A program made the translations under genes and the position numbers. Positions 24,101 through 38,709 of a stretch of 64,000 bases of DNA are shown here, piece by piece. The notes beneath the pieces were generated by a model, which saw nothing but the letters and a program-made list of their open reading frames with translations, had not been told where the DNA came from and did no database searches. Origin of the DNA: Anniella stebbinsi (Eukaryota; Chordata; Lepidosauria; Squamata; Anniellidae); contig JARDYH010000005.1 in the NCBI GenBank assembly GCA_029215795.1, positions 33,114,001-33,178,000 on the forward strand. The letters run 5' to 3'. Within the stretch, counting starts at the first letter, position 1, and each line of letters starts with the position of its first letter.

Positions 24101-27100
24101 CAGTGACTTTTTCACCTAAAAAAAAAATGGCAATTTTCATGCTGTGGGCAAAAGCTCATTCAGTTATCTTTTTCTCAAACAGACCTGGTCCCGAGGATTT
24201 CAAGGTGCTGTGGATGTTAGTGAAGTCAAGGAGGTTTATCTGGAGCTTCTCAAGAAAGGAGTTGAGTTTCCATCCCCTGAGACAAACAAGGAGACTACAA
24301 AGGTAGGGACTGTGTTGGTATCTGTTGTTTGGAAACAGGATGTGCTTGTTGCAAAATCTACATGTGCAGAGAAGGTGTGCTGTTTAATTCAAGAATAGGG
24401 TACATTTGACACAGTAATCTCCATTGCTCAGGAAACCAGTCATATGTTTCTGCCTTGGAGCATTTAAATATCCAAGAGTGGGAGGAATAGTTTTCTTAAA
24501 CAGGAAATGTAGAGGTTGAGGCTTTGAAAGCTGCCCACGATATCTAATATCCCAGTTTCTTCTTCAGGTTAAAGGGAATTAATTGTCCAGAATGCCTTGC
24601 AGGCTTTGTAAATCTCCACCAAAACAAAAGCAAAACTGTACATGTGCAGGCAAAACACAAAACATATTTTTGAAGTGCGGAAGGGAGGAGTGCAAAACAA
24701 GCATTTTGTTAAATAGGACAGCAAGCAACGTACTTTACTCATTTCGTTCATTTATTAGATTTCTGTACTGCTGAATAACCGAAGCTCTCTGAGCAGTTTA
24801 GAAATATTATGCATAGTATAAAAACTGTTTACATACAAACATGTATAGAGGCAGCACACACACACACACACATTTCTAAGCAATTTTAAACTATCAACAA
24901 AAATCAAAACCATGGAGACCTTTTTTTCCAGTCCATGCTAGCTCGTATATACTGGCTTTCTCAGGTAATATTCAGAATAATATTCCTTTAATATTTGAGA
25001 TAGGCTTACAATCTAAATATTACATTGCATGGTCATATGAAAAGATACATTTAAGTGCCCAAAGAACTTCACATCCATTAACTCAGCCCTCCCTCTTTGC
25101 AATCATTCGCAGTGGTGTGGGAGCCGCTTCACCATAGGAGGGCCCTACTCTGTGGGGAACACATGGGCCAGTCTTATGGGTCTTTCTCATCTGATCATTC
25201 CCCAACCACGAGGAAGTATGGGATTTGGGTGAGAATCATGTGATGGGGTCTTTCTCACCTTATCGTCAAACGCTCCTCTGGCTGGGCACTCTTAATGGGC
25301 CTGCTCCTGTTGTTCTGCTTTTCACATACATAGCATCGCTGTGTGGGATCACATTATGGTGATGTAGCCACTACTAGGGATGCCTGTGAAGGGAAAAGAC
25401 TCACTAATCCTTCCAATTGCATTATTATAAGATAGGCCAGTATAATCATCCCCATGTTACAGAAGAAGGGCTGAGTGAAAGGGATGTGCCTAAAGCCGTC
25501 CCATTGAACATAGAGCTGAAGTGAGATTTAAACTGTTGACATCCAGTTTGCTCTTAATGACTATTCTATACATACACACACATCGTCATCATCCATTTAT
25601 TTGTATGCCACTTGTATTTTATTCAATTGATAGACTGCTCAGCATATCCAGAAATATCGCAAAGTGGTTTATAATACAAGTCCAGAATCTAGAACATGCA
25701 TTAAAATACACACATCATCATAATATATACAAGTCCTCACAAATTAAAACTCAAAGCTCCGACATCCAATTCAGTCATTTTAAAACTGAGCAACGCAAAC
25801 CTATACTTAATTGACCCCAGATCTATCTTTAGGCCTGGCTGAGAGCTTCAAAGTTGTTTTAAATGTATATTGTCTTCGTATGGTGTCTGTTTTTATGCTT
25901 TTAAATTTTGTATATTGATTTTTAATGTTTAATGTTTTAATCTTTGTAAACCTCCCAGAGTGCTTTGGCTATGGGGTGGTATAGAAGCATAATAAATAAA
26001 TTAATAATCAGTCAGGAAAGGCCTGAGTGAAGAAATAAGTTTTTAGCAGGTGCTTTAAAACTTATTTTTAAGCACGTGTAAGGGGAGGAGGGATTCCAAA
26101 AGTGGTGTGCAGCTACGGAGAAGGCCTGTTGGCAGGTTGCCATTAGGTGGCAATCTACAGGTCATGGTACAACCAACAAGGCCTTTTCCAGGTCTGTATT
26201 GGGGAAGGTGGTCCCCCATGTAACCTGGTCCCAAGTTATCCCAGGCTTTATATGTCAGCAACGCGACTTTGAACTTGACTTGTTACCTGACAGGCATCCT
26301 GTGCAGTATGGGGCACACAGCATCCTGGCCACCACATTCTAGTTGCAGCTCCCAGATCAAGCACAAGGGTAGCCCCTCATAACACTCTTCTAAAAGTTTG
26401 CACCCAAAGCAGCTCACAGCGTATCAAATAAACAGTATAACTTTAAAAATAATAGTAATAACTACAAACAACTATACATGTTGGTTAGCCACCACACCTC
26501 TTGTTTGTGGCAGCCTCCTTCCCAGCTCGTACCGGTCACCTGGGATGCCACAGAGGTGATGTATACGTTGTTCGATGACAATGTAAGCTTATTGCACCTG
26601 CTGAAATTCTTTCCACATCAGGAACTTTTATATGGTTTCCCTCCTCTGTGAATTTCTCAGGCCCTTTCTACTCCTTAAGGGTGTAGAGGGAGGGCCTCGC
26701 GGCGATCCTGGAAATACTTGCTCCTGGGATTGTCGCCCAGTTTCTACACAGGAAGCGCAACGTCCCCGGAAACAAACAGGGAAGTCACGCTTGTTGCACC
26801 CGCCATCTTTTTAAAGGATGGAACTGGGAGCGCATTTGCACTCCAACGCAAAAGTAAGTTTAAAAACAAAACAAAAAATGCCCCGACCCCACTCCCTCCT
26901 ACTCCTGATGCCCCTAGGCTCCCTCTAACCTGGCTCCTTCCCTCTTGCAGACCCCCGCTACTCATGGGGAAGAGGTAAGAAGCCAGAATGGGTGCCCACA
27001 CCGCCCGCAGTCCCCGGGATTGTCCCTGGACCGCTGGAAGATTCGGGTTTTCCTAGGGTTTCTTTATCCCTGGGAAAACCATGCCCATCCCCCTCTGCCC

Positions 27101-30100
27101 CCAGGAGTCCCTGGGAAAAAAGGCCAGTGTAGAAATGGCCTCTCTCTCTCTCTCTCTCTCTCTCTCCCCCCCTCAGTAAGGGCTTGAAAAGATAATAGGG
27201 TTCTTGAGGAAGCACTGTTTGCTATATGTCTTGGAACTCTTGTCCATAGAAAATATTTCAATATATGACCGACTCAAGAATGTTCTCCACCCGTTTTGTT
27301 GTCTAAATGTGTCTTGTGGTATCCCTCTGGTTTAAATTTTGGAAAACCTCTAATATATATGTGTATTATGTTGCCACAGCCTTTGCTGCAAAGTTCAAGA
27401 AAGTCATCATGTGGCACCTCCATGAAGGGTTTATCAGGTTCTCTTGCCGCATCTGCAGTCATAACACTGATTCCTGAACAGGTACTGTGGGGCTATTCAT
27501 TTTCATATTTTGCAGTTTTAACTGTTCATTGTCATGACTCACTGGCTGACACAGGAGCCTTGAAAATGATTTACAGCTTAGAGGAACTACTCTTGGCCAA
27601 GTGACACTGATGTGTGTTGATAATCCTGATTTGGGTTGCCATGGATTTCTCCTTTTAAAGCTCTGGGACTGTGAATTACATTAGTGTGTGTGTGTGTGTG
27701 TACCTGGGATTAATTTATCACTGCACCTTTGTTATTTGTATAATAGCTGTCTGATGAGAAAGGTAATGAACCATTTACCTCTCCACTGATGAAATGAGGC
27801 TGAATGTCGGTGGGGAAAAATAGAAGAGCAATGGGACTCTTCTTGTCATCCAGTTGGGAAAAAAAATGGAAGAATTGAAAGAGAGTTCCTTTCAACATCA
27901 TTCCCCTACTAAGCATTTTAAACTTGACTTGTTCCCTCATTTTTAAATAGGACTATTTCTAGAATCAGACAAACAAACAATCAGTCATATATGTTCTAGT
28001 TGATTAATCAATTTAAATTTACATACATATAAAATTAGTTTGGGGGCAAAAAGCATAGTCTTTGTTTTTACACAAAGCATGGGTGTCTACTTAGAGAAAA
28101 GCATTGCCTCCTTTGTGTGAGATAAGGGAAATGCTTTTCCTCTCAGTTTTAAATTGATTTGTTGGTGCAAAGTTTCTTTTGAGAAATTCTCTGTTTTGAA
28201 ATGGTTTGCAGTTTTTACAGTAGTGATTTATTACTTGTATTTTGTTGGTTTTATTATAATAGCGTTTGCTTTAAATCGTGTAAACTACCTAGAGAATTTT
28301 AGTAACAGGATGGACTATAAATGGTACAAGTAAATATATTCATTGCTTACCACCTGTAATTTTTAAAAGTACTTGCCTCCCCCCCTCCCAATCTGCAAAA
28401 CTCTGCTACCCAATTAATTGGGTCACCTTTTGAATTAATCAAAAGTGTTTATTTTTAAAAGTACTTGTTTTGTTTTTTGCTTTAAACTTGATTAATCCAG
28501 CCAGCAAGTGGATAAACATTGCAGCCCGTATTTCTAGTGAATGCATTAGTCCATTAAAATGTTGGACTGATCTACATATTTATGGCCATAATGCTGAATC
28601 TCATCACTTGATGCCTCTCAGTTGAATGTGTGATCTGCCTCTGCTGGAAAATATCACTTTCACATTTCGGATGATATGGAGTGGTTAATGCCACAGTCAT
28701 GGAAATTGCATGTGTGTACATATGCAAAAAAATTGTTACATACATTGTGTGACTGATTATCCTATCCGATTCGTATAGACCACGAGTAGGCAAAATGCTT
28801 CCCTCCAGATGTTTTGGGTTGCATCCCCATAATCCCTGATCACTACTCATGTTGGCTGGGACTGATGGGAATTGTAGTCCAAAACATCTGGCAGTTACCA
28901 GGTTACCTAATGCTGCCATAGACCATCCCCCCCCCCCATGCTTATGTTTTTACTAAGCTAAAGATTGAAATCACATTATATTTACTGGATTTAATGAATT
29001 AGTTAATCTTTTGTGTCATTCTTTACACAAAGCACCTAACAATCCTGTCCAGGTGAGAAAGCTGTGGAAAACCAGAGTGGTTTTAGGGAAAGGAACATGT
29101 TGAATTGACAGCCCAATCCTAAGTATGTTTACTCAGAAGTAAACCCCAGAGAATTTAATGGGGCTTACTCCCACCTAAGTGTATATAGGATTGTAGGCTT
29201 ACAGGGCAATACTGAAGTATGCTTACTCAGAAGTAAGTCCTACCGTTTTCAATCGAGGTTGCTCCCAAGTACTTGTGTTTGGAATTGCAGTCTTAATTGA
29301 ACATGGAATCTTTGGCAAGGGCCAGCACGCCACCATGGTTAGGAATGGTACACACAACATGCTAAGTCATAGTTCACATGACACGCTAAGCTATAATGTT
29401 TAGCTCAAAATGCTTCACCACCGTGGCTTAGTGTGTTGTCTGAACAGGGTCAGTATGTCTCTCTGATAAGAAAGCAGGCAGGACTTTTGCAAACCACAGT
29501 GGGCCTTCTGCTTATTAGTTCTTTTGTCATCTCGAACAGATTGGAAAGCTGTACAGTGAACTGGATATGGTAAAAATGAATGTGAGGGTCATGTCAGCAA
29601 TACTGAAGGAAAATGCCCCTGGATCAGAAAATCCAGATGACATGGAGCTTCTACAGGTACAGTGCACCCTTTTGCTGGGTTGTTTAATTTAAAATAGCAC
29701 CAATAGAATTTGGGACCATAAGTCATTGGTTCGTATCCAGTGGGGTCTCAGCACTAACCCTAATGGCATAAACCAATGCTTGCACAACATAACTAGCACA
29801 ATGGGGGAAAGTGGTGATTTGTTGCCAGAATTCAGTGGTGCCACCAAATTTCTGCAGCAACTAGTTAAGTTTCATAATCGTTGGTTTAGGGATCACTATG
29901 AACCTGCCTGGGTATTAAGGTCTGCCCTTTTGAGAGTACTTTTCCTGGAGAGACCTGTTTGTCGGGCACGTGTGAAAGGGCTTTCTCTTGTGTTACCCCC
30001 AAACTGTGGGATGCACTCCCTCCAGAACTATGATTCGCCCCTCACTGTCTTGGCCATTGGAAAGGATGTAAAGATGCATCTTTTCAATTTAGCCTTTGAA

Positions 30101-31958
30101 ATGGACCGTTAATGTTTAAGTTGTTTTTATTGTTTCAAGATTTTATTGTATGCTGCTTTCATGGATGTTTAGCAGATAAGTCAGAATATAAATCTTATGA
30201 ACCAATATAAATCAATAAATAAATTAGCACTAGCACTGGGACCCCATCGGATACTACCCATTAACTCAAAACTGGATTATTGAAGAACAGGGCCGAAGCC
30301 AGGTTTGAGGATATCCCCATCCACAGGATGACTTCAACGGGCTTTCCTCAGTAAGCTAAATGGGGGGGGGGGGCAGTATCAGCATCATGGCCATCAGTGG
30401 GGACAAGCCACAGCAGGCAGCTCACCGTTGATAAGGAAAGCACCAGGTGAAGTCGTTGCAGCCACCACTGCCATCTTAATTTCCCCCAAGATAACTCTAG
30501 GCCCTATGTTAGGGTCCAGAGGCATTCTGGGAAAATTATTATGATACCTGCAGCCACTTCACCCAGCAATTTTCTTCCCAGTAAAAAAGAAAACATAATT
30601 TAAAACCAAAAGGGATGCTAATGTCAGGGTCTGTTAAATAATTATTTCCATCAGAAGTAAAATGTGAAATCAAGTTTTAAAAAATGTAGACAGGATTTTG
30701 TCACATGATAACCAAGCTCATATTAAAACAAACTGCTTCCAGTGACACCTGATATATTCAGCCTCCTAGTACCATCCATCTAGCAAATTGAAGCTGTAAC
30801 GAGGGGAAAATAAACTCTTTGTGATGGCTTAAAATGTGAACAAACTCTGTCAGATGTTGTTGAAGTGATGAGAGGGAGGAGAATCAGTGAATGCCAACAT
30901 TTCATAAATGTTAGGGTGAAAGATGTAAATGTCTTCCTTACCTTACAATTTAACAAAACAGTACAATTAAAAACACAGTAGAACAGCTCTATCATGAATA
31001 CAATAGTACAACTATATCATAAAACAGCAGTAAAAAATGTGCCAATTACCTACACTGAATTATTGTGAGTTATCACTAGAAGCTCATTTCTTACCCCTCA
31101 TGTATCTTGCATAGATTGAGTGGGGGGGGGGGGGTTCCCTTCCACCAAAGTTTAAGGTTTCTTGTTTTTCATTGGTGTCCCCACCCAGGCCAGTGCAGGG
31201 AATGCTGCTGAATACATACAAATGTTTTAATTGGCACTCAGCATGACTCTTTCCTGGATCATCTCTAAGCCTCTGATCTTTGGAGATTGTTTTCTAGCCC
31301 TGAGGCCCATTTGAGGCTGTTGCAGCATCAGGATGACACCACAAGACATGTTGATGGACACTAGCAAAGATATATTTCATTTATGAGTGTTAGGTTAATT
31401 CATAGTGGATATGGGACTGTGGCTGCGTTCGGACAACACAATAGTCAATGGTTGGTTAATAGTCAACTCCATGGTTGATTATTGAGGGGGGTACTCCCCA
31501 CATGAAATTATTATAATCAACCATGTTGTGGATTAAGGCCAGCATTGAGTTGACTATTAGTCAATGGTGTGTTTGATTGGCACATCCCTCACCACCCCTC
31601 AATCTTCTCGCTGGTATCCCATCAGCCATTGCGAGCCACCACTTTGGATGCTGTGGCCAAGGGGACTCTATAGTCGCTCAGAATAACCAACCGTGTGCGA
31701 TGAAATAGTCAACAGTACATACACGCTAACCAACGGTTGTTCCATCAATCAACTTTGCACAATGTTGGTTATTTGGGCCGAATAACCAACCGTGGTGTGA
31801 AAAAGTCCCAACAGATGACACAATAACCCACCATTGACTCTTTAACCCACCATTAGTTATCGTGTTGTCCAAACCCAGTCTGTAGCTGATAATCATGATG
31901 GCTAAATATGAAAACGTTATTGCTGATTACCAAAGGCTAGGGGGACAAACAACAGAAG

Positions 31959-31997
<39 letters not shown>

Positions 31998-32864
31998 CTC
32001 CACTTTCTAACTTTCCAATGCCACTGCTGGGAGATAGATTGCTGCATTAGATGGATCATTGGGCTGATCCAGCATAATAAGGCACTATTTTATGTGCTTG
32101 AATGAATGCCAGGATCGTGTTTTGTGACATAAAGGTAGGGAATGGTGTGGAGGGCAGGGGGGGAGTTTGTGCAAAAGTTGAAAACCTTGATGAATATGAA
32201 AGGAGCAAAAATTCAGTTCTCATATGGGGTCCCCACTTCATGAATAAGTGGGATATATCTTAGGGTGAAAGTGCATATAGGTTAGGGTTTTCAAGCTTTG
32301 TGATACCAGGCCTTTTTGAGGGCACAAAAAGGGTAATGAACATGATCAAGTTGATGGGGTATCTTCCCTATGGGGACAACCTCATGCCCTCCTGGCATGT
32401 TAGACTACAACTTCCATCATCCCCACCAGGCATATTGGACTACAGCTCCCATCATTCCTCAACCAGCACTCCTGACGGGCTGGCTGGGAATGATAGAAAT
32501 TGTGGTTCAATACATCTGGAGGGTACCAGGTTGGGGAAGGCTGAGCTGGAATGTTTCAGGCTTAGAAAAAAAGACGATTCAGGGAAGGGGATACGAGGGA
32601 AGCGGATTGGCAGTGGATTCTGGATAGAACGCTACTTCACACAATACTTTGTGGAGTTTGCTGCCACAGGATGTGGTGATGACCACAGCTTTTGATGGCT
32701 TTAAAGGCGGGCTAGACAAATTCATACAGGGTATGCCTATCAATGGCAATCAGCCATGATCACTAAGCAGGGCCAGATTCTGGAGACAAAAACAGGGTTC
32801 TGCCTTCACTTGCCTTGCTTTTGGACTTCCCAGGAGCATCTGGCTGGCCACTGTTGGAAACAGG

Positions 32865-32911
<47 letters not shown>

Positions 32912-35900
32912 TATTTATTTATTACCCGCCTCTCCCTCCGGATCGAGGCGGGGAACAACATCATCATAAAACACACAAAACTGATTAAAAATACATAAAA
33001 CCAATATATCATTAAAATACCAATAAAACACCAATAAAACACTTTGCTGGGCCCTTGGTCAAAGTAATAAGGTGCAATCACAGAGATGCCCAAGTGTCCC
33101 CTTTCCTTTTACATACTTGGCATTCCAGAGCAGGAAGTAGGGCCTGTGGCATCTAGACTGAGCCAGTCCAAGCAAAACTGATCAGTTGGACCTAGGAAAA
33201 ACCCCACCATCATACATGCACACACAAACACACACACACACACACACACTTCAGTCTCTGTGCATTGAGCAAAGCCCATCTTAAATATTGTCAATGGAGA
33301 ATTGGAAGTGGAGTACTATTACATTCTACTCCCTAGGGCCGATGCTGGCACAGTTCAAAGACCAACACCTACCTTGGTCTGTCTCCATTTCCCCTCCCCC
33401 AGCATGGGGCTGTCCGAAGCAGGGTCCCTTCCCTATGCTGCTAGGCAAGAACAGCCTAACTATACTTGCCAGAAGGGAGAGAAGCCAGTGACCGTCTCTA
33501 GGAACTGCTCATGCTTTTCCAGCAAGACAGTAAAAAAGAAAAGAAAAGAAATGGCATGTTTCCTCCCCTAAAACAAATGATGGGGGAGAAACTAATGAAT
33601 TAAATGCAGTGTTAATTGCATGCCTTTCAAGCATCTGTGGATGTGTTGGATGTCTTCAACATGTCTTCAACAACCATTGTTCGTACCATTCAAATGCTAA
33701 TAGGGAATCTCTTTTCTCTTGTTCCTTGGCAGAAGCTCTACAAGACCTGTCGAGTCATGCAAGAGAGAATCATGGAACTGCTAGCGACTGTGCAGAATGA
33801 AGACGTGATCACTGAACTGATACAAGTGAATGAAAATCTGAATAATGCCCTACTGGGACATGAAAGGTAAAGCTGTTCTGTACACACCGTTATCTTCTTA
33901 CTGTATATACACAGGCTGTGCCAGTTGAGCTGGCCAAGGGCCTGTTTGGATAATGATCGTCTCATGGCATTGTTCTTCAGGAGAGTTAGCCTGTAGACTG
34001 CTCCTGATCTCAGCTTAGGAACATAATATCTGAACCTATCCAAAATGTCTCAGATATAAGTCTTGAGTATGATGCTTTAATTATTTTTCATCTACTGGGC
34101 AAGCATGAAGCCTAAGCAGGCATGAATCCTCCTGGACAGATGCTTGGGTATGCAGCAAATTTTAGCCTCTCTTAAGAAGTGTGTCTTAAGGAGCAGATGA
34201 TGTTCCTGGCAGAAGCTCTGATTTGTACAAGTTGCTGGAAATAGGTAGGCTAAGATATCACACTATCTTCCTTCCCTGCTAGCTCATGTATAACAGGAAC
34301 TGAGAGTATAACATGATTTTAAACACTGCTCTGAGACTGTGTGGTCTTTCTCCTTGATGATTCTCAGTTGTTTGGCCATTACAGGCATGCAACAAACTTT
34401 GTACAGCCATCTGCCCTTTCTTGAGAGCCAAGCTTCTGATCTCTTAACAGCTGTGCTGGAGGGAGTTGCAGGGGTGGGGGATGGGAGTTTCACACACTAA
34501 AGGTTCATTCATATTATGATAAACTGTAGCTTATTATTACATCCAAATACAGTCAATGCTCATCCTACCTAGCTACTTTTGGCGGGCTGGGAGGAAGGAA
34601 GGTTCTGCATATTTGTTGCAGCTGTTTTGATCCCATTTTTTGACAAACATCTGGGCCGTGCCTGCTTTTACCTTTAGAGGAGGAGATTACAGAGACGGTC
34701 AAACCGTTGGCAAGGATGTCCCCAACTAAAATCCAAAGTTTTGAGATAATGTCACTCTAGAACTCACTGTATTGTAATTTTAAAAACCGCAGGGAGGGCC
34801 AGTCCTTATGTATTTAAAGCCCTTCGTTTTGAAAGTGTGTTACAAAGAGCTATTAGGAGAAGTTGTAATGTAGTGTTATATTACCTGTGCAAGCCCCTGT
34901 GTTTTGGCGTTATTTGCTCGAAGCTGCACAGCATTGGGGTGCAGGCCTGACTCTGCTACAAACAGACCTTACACCAGGGGTGAGCAACTTGTGGCCCTCT
35001 AGATGTTTTGGCCTACAGCTTCCATTAGCCCTAGCCATCACACTCAGCAGCTGGACTGACAGGTGGAGCTGTGGATTCCTCATTTTAAGTTCACACTTCA
35101 GTTTCATATTGGGGTCCTATACTAGCTGCAGGAAGTTCCTTGGTTGCAGGCTCTCACACCTATTATTTCACAACAGAAACAGAACAGAGTTTTCCCTTGT
35201 TGCAGTGATATCTCTACAGTGTGTTTCCTTGTTGTGTCATCTGTGGCTTAGCACTGATTAAGCAACGCCCAAGACTGCATTATGATAAAACAACAGAGAC
35301 TGTTAGCTGGGAATGAAAAGATACATCCTACAAAAATATTGAGAGTGCCTTAAAAAGCCATACTCTATGCTAACAAAGCCGAAATGTTAATTTTTAAGCT
35401 TTTTGTAAAAAAAGAAACAAAAAAGAACTTGTTGTCTCTGAGTTTTTGGTTTTTTAAAAATATTTTACAAAATACTTCCTTTGTTTATCACACCTGCGTG
35501 GCTTAGAACTGATTGTGACATTTCTCTCATACAGGTTCTCTCGAAACAGAGTACGTTTCTTGGAGAATCAGAGGATTCAACATGAACGCACAGTGGTAAG
35601 CGATTAGAAGCCAATTCTACGGGCTCAGAACTGCTGTCACTTGTTAGGACAAGTAGTCCGAAACATCTGTTTCTATGATATTCTTTGGGCTCTTGATTCG
35701 TTATACAATATTTGCACCTTCCAGGTCTAGGCATATTAACTCAGAAGTAACTCCACCGAATTCAGCTTAGCTTACCCCTAAGTAAGTGTGCATAGAATTG
35801 AAATTTTCCTCTCTCGATTCATTGTATGGTGTTCAGTAGAAGACAAAGCACCAATGCTTCAGCTCTTAACATGTCAGGTTGGGGTGGTACATAAATTGAG

Positions 35901-37223
35901 CACTGTTTTATTGGTTTATTGCTGAATATCAAATCTACTTCTAAGCATGTTAGGAATGGAAAACTGCTAGAAAAGACGGGGGCATATTTCGAGCACAGGA
36001 ACACCTCATATGCTTCTCCAAATTGCAGCTGTTAAACTCTCCTCTTAATAAATCTCATCTTGCAGGAAATGATTCTATTCATTTCGACCTATAGTCATCT
36101 TGAACTGTGCAGTGCTCTTCTGAATCTTCAAATTATGCGTGTGTATGTGTGACCAAAGATGACAAGTGGGTGACTATAATAGATCCTTACTGACCCTGAG
36201 ATCTGCTTCAGTCAGAGATTATCAAGAGCCTTGTTGCAATTGCTTGTTATAAAATGAACATTTGATTTGCGCTTGGAGGCCACCCTAGGTGTAACCCTGG
36301 CTTTCTTGGTTTCATTTCAAGGTCAATGGCAACCAGCCGTCTGCGCCGTCGTGTGATCTTCTTGACCTCGAGTCGAGTTTTCCTGCTCCTGTACCACAGC
36401 CCAGGGGAGCTGTCCCTGTGACTCCTCAGCCTTCAGAACTGAGTGCGTGAAAGAGAGAGAGAGAGATTGAGAGAGAGAGAGAGAGAGAGAGAGAGTAAAC
36501 TGGTTAATGTTTTAATGGAATACTACAAACCTTGAGGGAAAGTTGGAAACTGACTTCTCTGGGCTCAGATCCTATAGATTTGGGCTGCGGGGCTGTGATA
36601 TGAAAGACATTTCAGACAGAAGTCGTGCTTATTGTAGCCTTCCTTCATATTTTTCATTTTCTGGATGTTTTCAGCTACATTCCAGACAAGAGGAATTACG
36701 CCAGTGCAGGGCTGGTGAACCCTTTATCTGTTGGGGTCACGTACCCTGAGGGGTTTGTTGGGAGCTGTAGGCTGGCAGTGGGGAGGCCATTCTTCCCCCC
36801 CACACACACACACACACAAATACACTTGTTCTGCCATCTCTTTATGCTCTACTGTATAAAATATGCTGGCTGTGATCTAGAAGCTGGGGCACATTGAATA
36901 AAGGCAAGTGGGGGAAATTCCTCCCTTCAGTATTTCATATCCCATCTGATTTGACTCCTCAGGAGCTCCTATTTTGGTGGCCAGCTCACTGTTTCTAGGC
37001 ATCAGCTGTTGTTATAAACCTTTTTTTGCCTTTGAGGGCTGCATGCAGCAGTGGGCAGGGCTTGCGCATCCATTCCCACCCACCCACACTCACACTCATT
37101 CACACATTCACACGCGCCTCACTGAGATCCCATCCCACACCCCTTGCCTTCTCACCATGGCCAAGCTGGCTGGAGTGCTCCTCAGCTGTACCCAGCAACA
37201 GTCAGTTGGACAGTGGGAGGGGA

Positions 37224-37259
<36 letters not shown>

Positions 37260-37863
37260 TATATAGATTGCAAGGCAGTTAGGTGAGAGCCACAGACTGC
37301 TCACATGTGTTATAAACAATTAAATAGTTGGCTATACCAGCTCTGCATAGCAAAGGAATAAAGTATTAGATTATAGCTTTGCTGTAATTATTGGGTAGAA
37401 AACCTAGAGAGAAAATAGCTACGACAGTTGCTCCTTTTCTCCCTCCCCCCTATTTAATCTTGCCATATCTAGTTGTGTACTCCTGAATCTTGCTGTGAAT
37501 CTTCCCACCCACCTTCTCCTGCACGCCTGATATAGTGCTCCTGCTCGCAGCTGTGAAGTACACACTGTTCTGTGTGCATAGAGGTTGCTTTGTACATTAT
37601 CTGTGGCTTGCAGAATATTCGGTGCACACATGCACACGCCCCTCCCACACACCCATTGAAGAACTGAACTTCACTAAAATTAATGGGAACCACCTGCATA
37701 AATGGAGATTTGCGAAATAAAAGCAGCACACCCCGCAGAATTTCAAGAGACATCCTCTATCTCTGTACTCTGCTTCCTGAGCAACGCTGTAAGCAACTTT
37801 CCTGAGCTGAGATCACCATGACCACTGGCCATTATGACAGCTAAAAATGTTATCTGCATTCCC

Positions 37864-37927
<64 letters not shown>

Positions 37928-38044
37928 CACATGTGCCTGGGAAAGTGTGTGCACAAATCTATTGCCAGGTTGTACATGGAGATCAAAAGGAGGAAAATTG
38001 CCTTTCTTCTTTGTCCTGCCTATCTTTGCTCACAGGGCCCTATT

Positions 38045-38075
<31 letters not shown>

Positions 38076-38658
38076 TTATTTACTGCATTTCTATATCACC
38101 CAATAGCCGAAGCTCTCTGGGCAGTTTACAAAAATTAAAACCATAAAAACCATTCAAAATATAAAATAAAGACAGTATAAAAACATAATTTAAAATACAG
38201 TATAAAAGCACAACCAGGATAAAAACCGAGCAGCCATGCAGAAATTGATAGGGATTTAAAATACAAATTTAAACAGCAAGTTTAAAAAATCAAACTGAAG
38301 AACTGTGAAAATAAAAAGGTCTTCACCTGGAGTCTAAAGGAGTATAATGTATTTGATGTGTCAGGAGAAGCCGCATTTGTTTATCCATATATGTGCTCCA
38401 TTCATTTACACCGGGTGGGCAATTTGTGGCCCTCCAGATGTTTTGGCCTACAACTCCCATCATTCCTCACCATTGGCTATGCTGGCTGGGGCTGATGGGA
38501 CTTGGAGACCAAAACATCTAGAGAGAGCCACAAGTTGCCTGCTTCTGATCTATGGAATGTGAGTGGTGGTGGTCTAGCTTTATCATCAGCTGAATTCTCC
38601 TCCCTCACATTATATCTCCACTTTCTGTCGCTTCAGTTTTCTTTCAGCCTGGCGTGTA

Positions 38659-38709
<51 letters not shown>

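Noticed and set aside
29726..30112. 128-codon plus-strand frame as a possible gene
   Set aside because: Its end matches the C-terminus of L2-group LINE proteins and is followed by a LINE tail; it lies inside a TOM1L1 intron.
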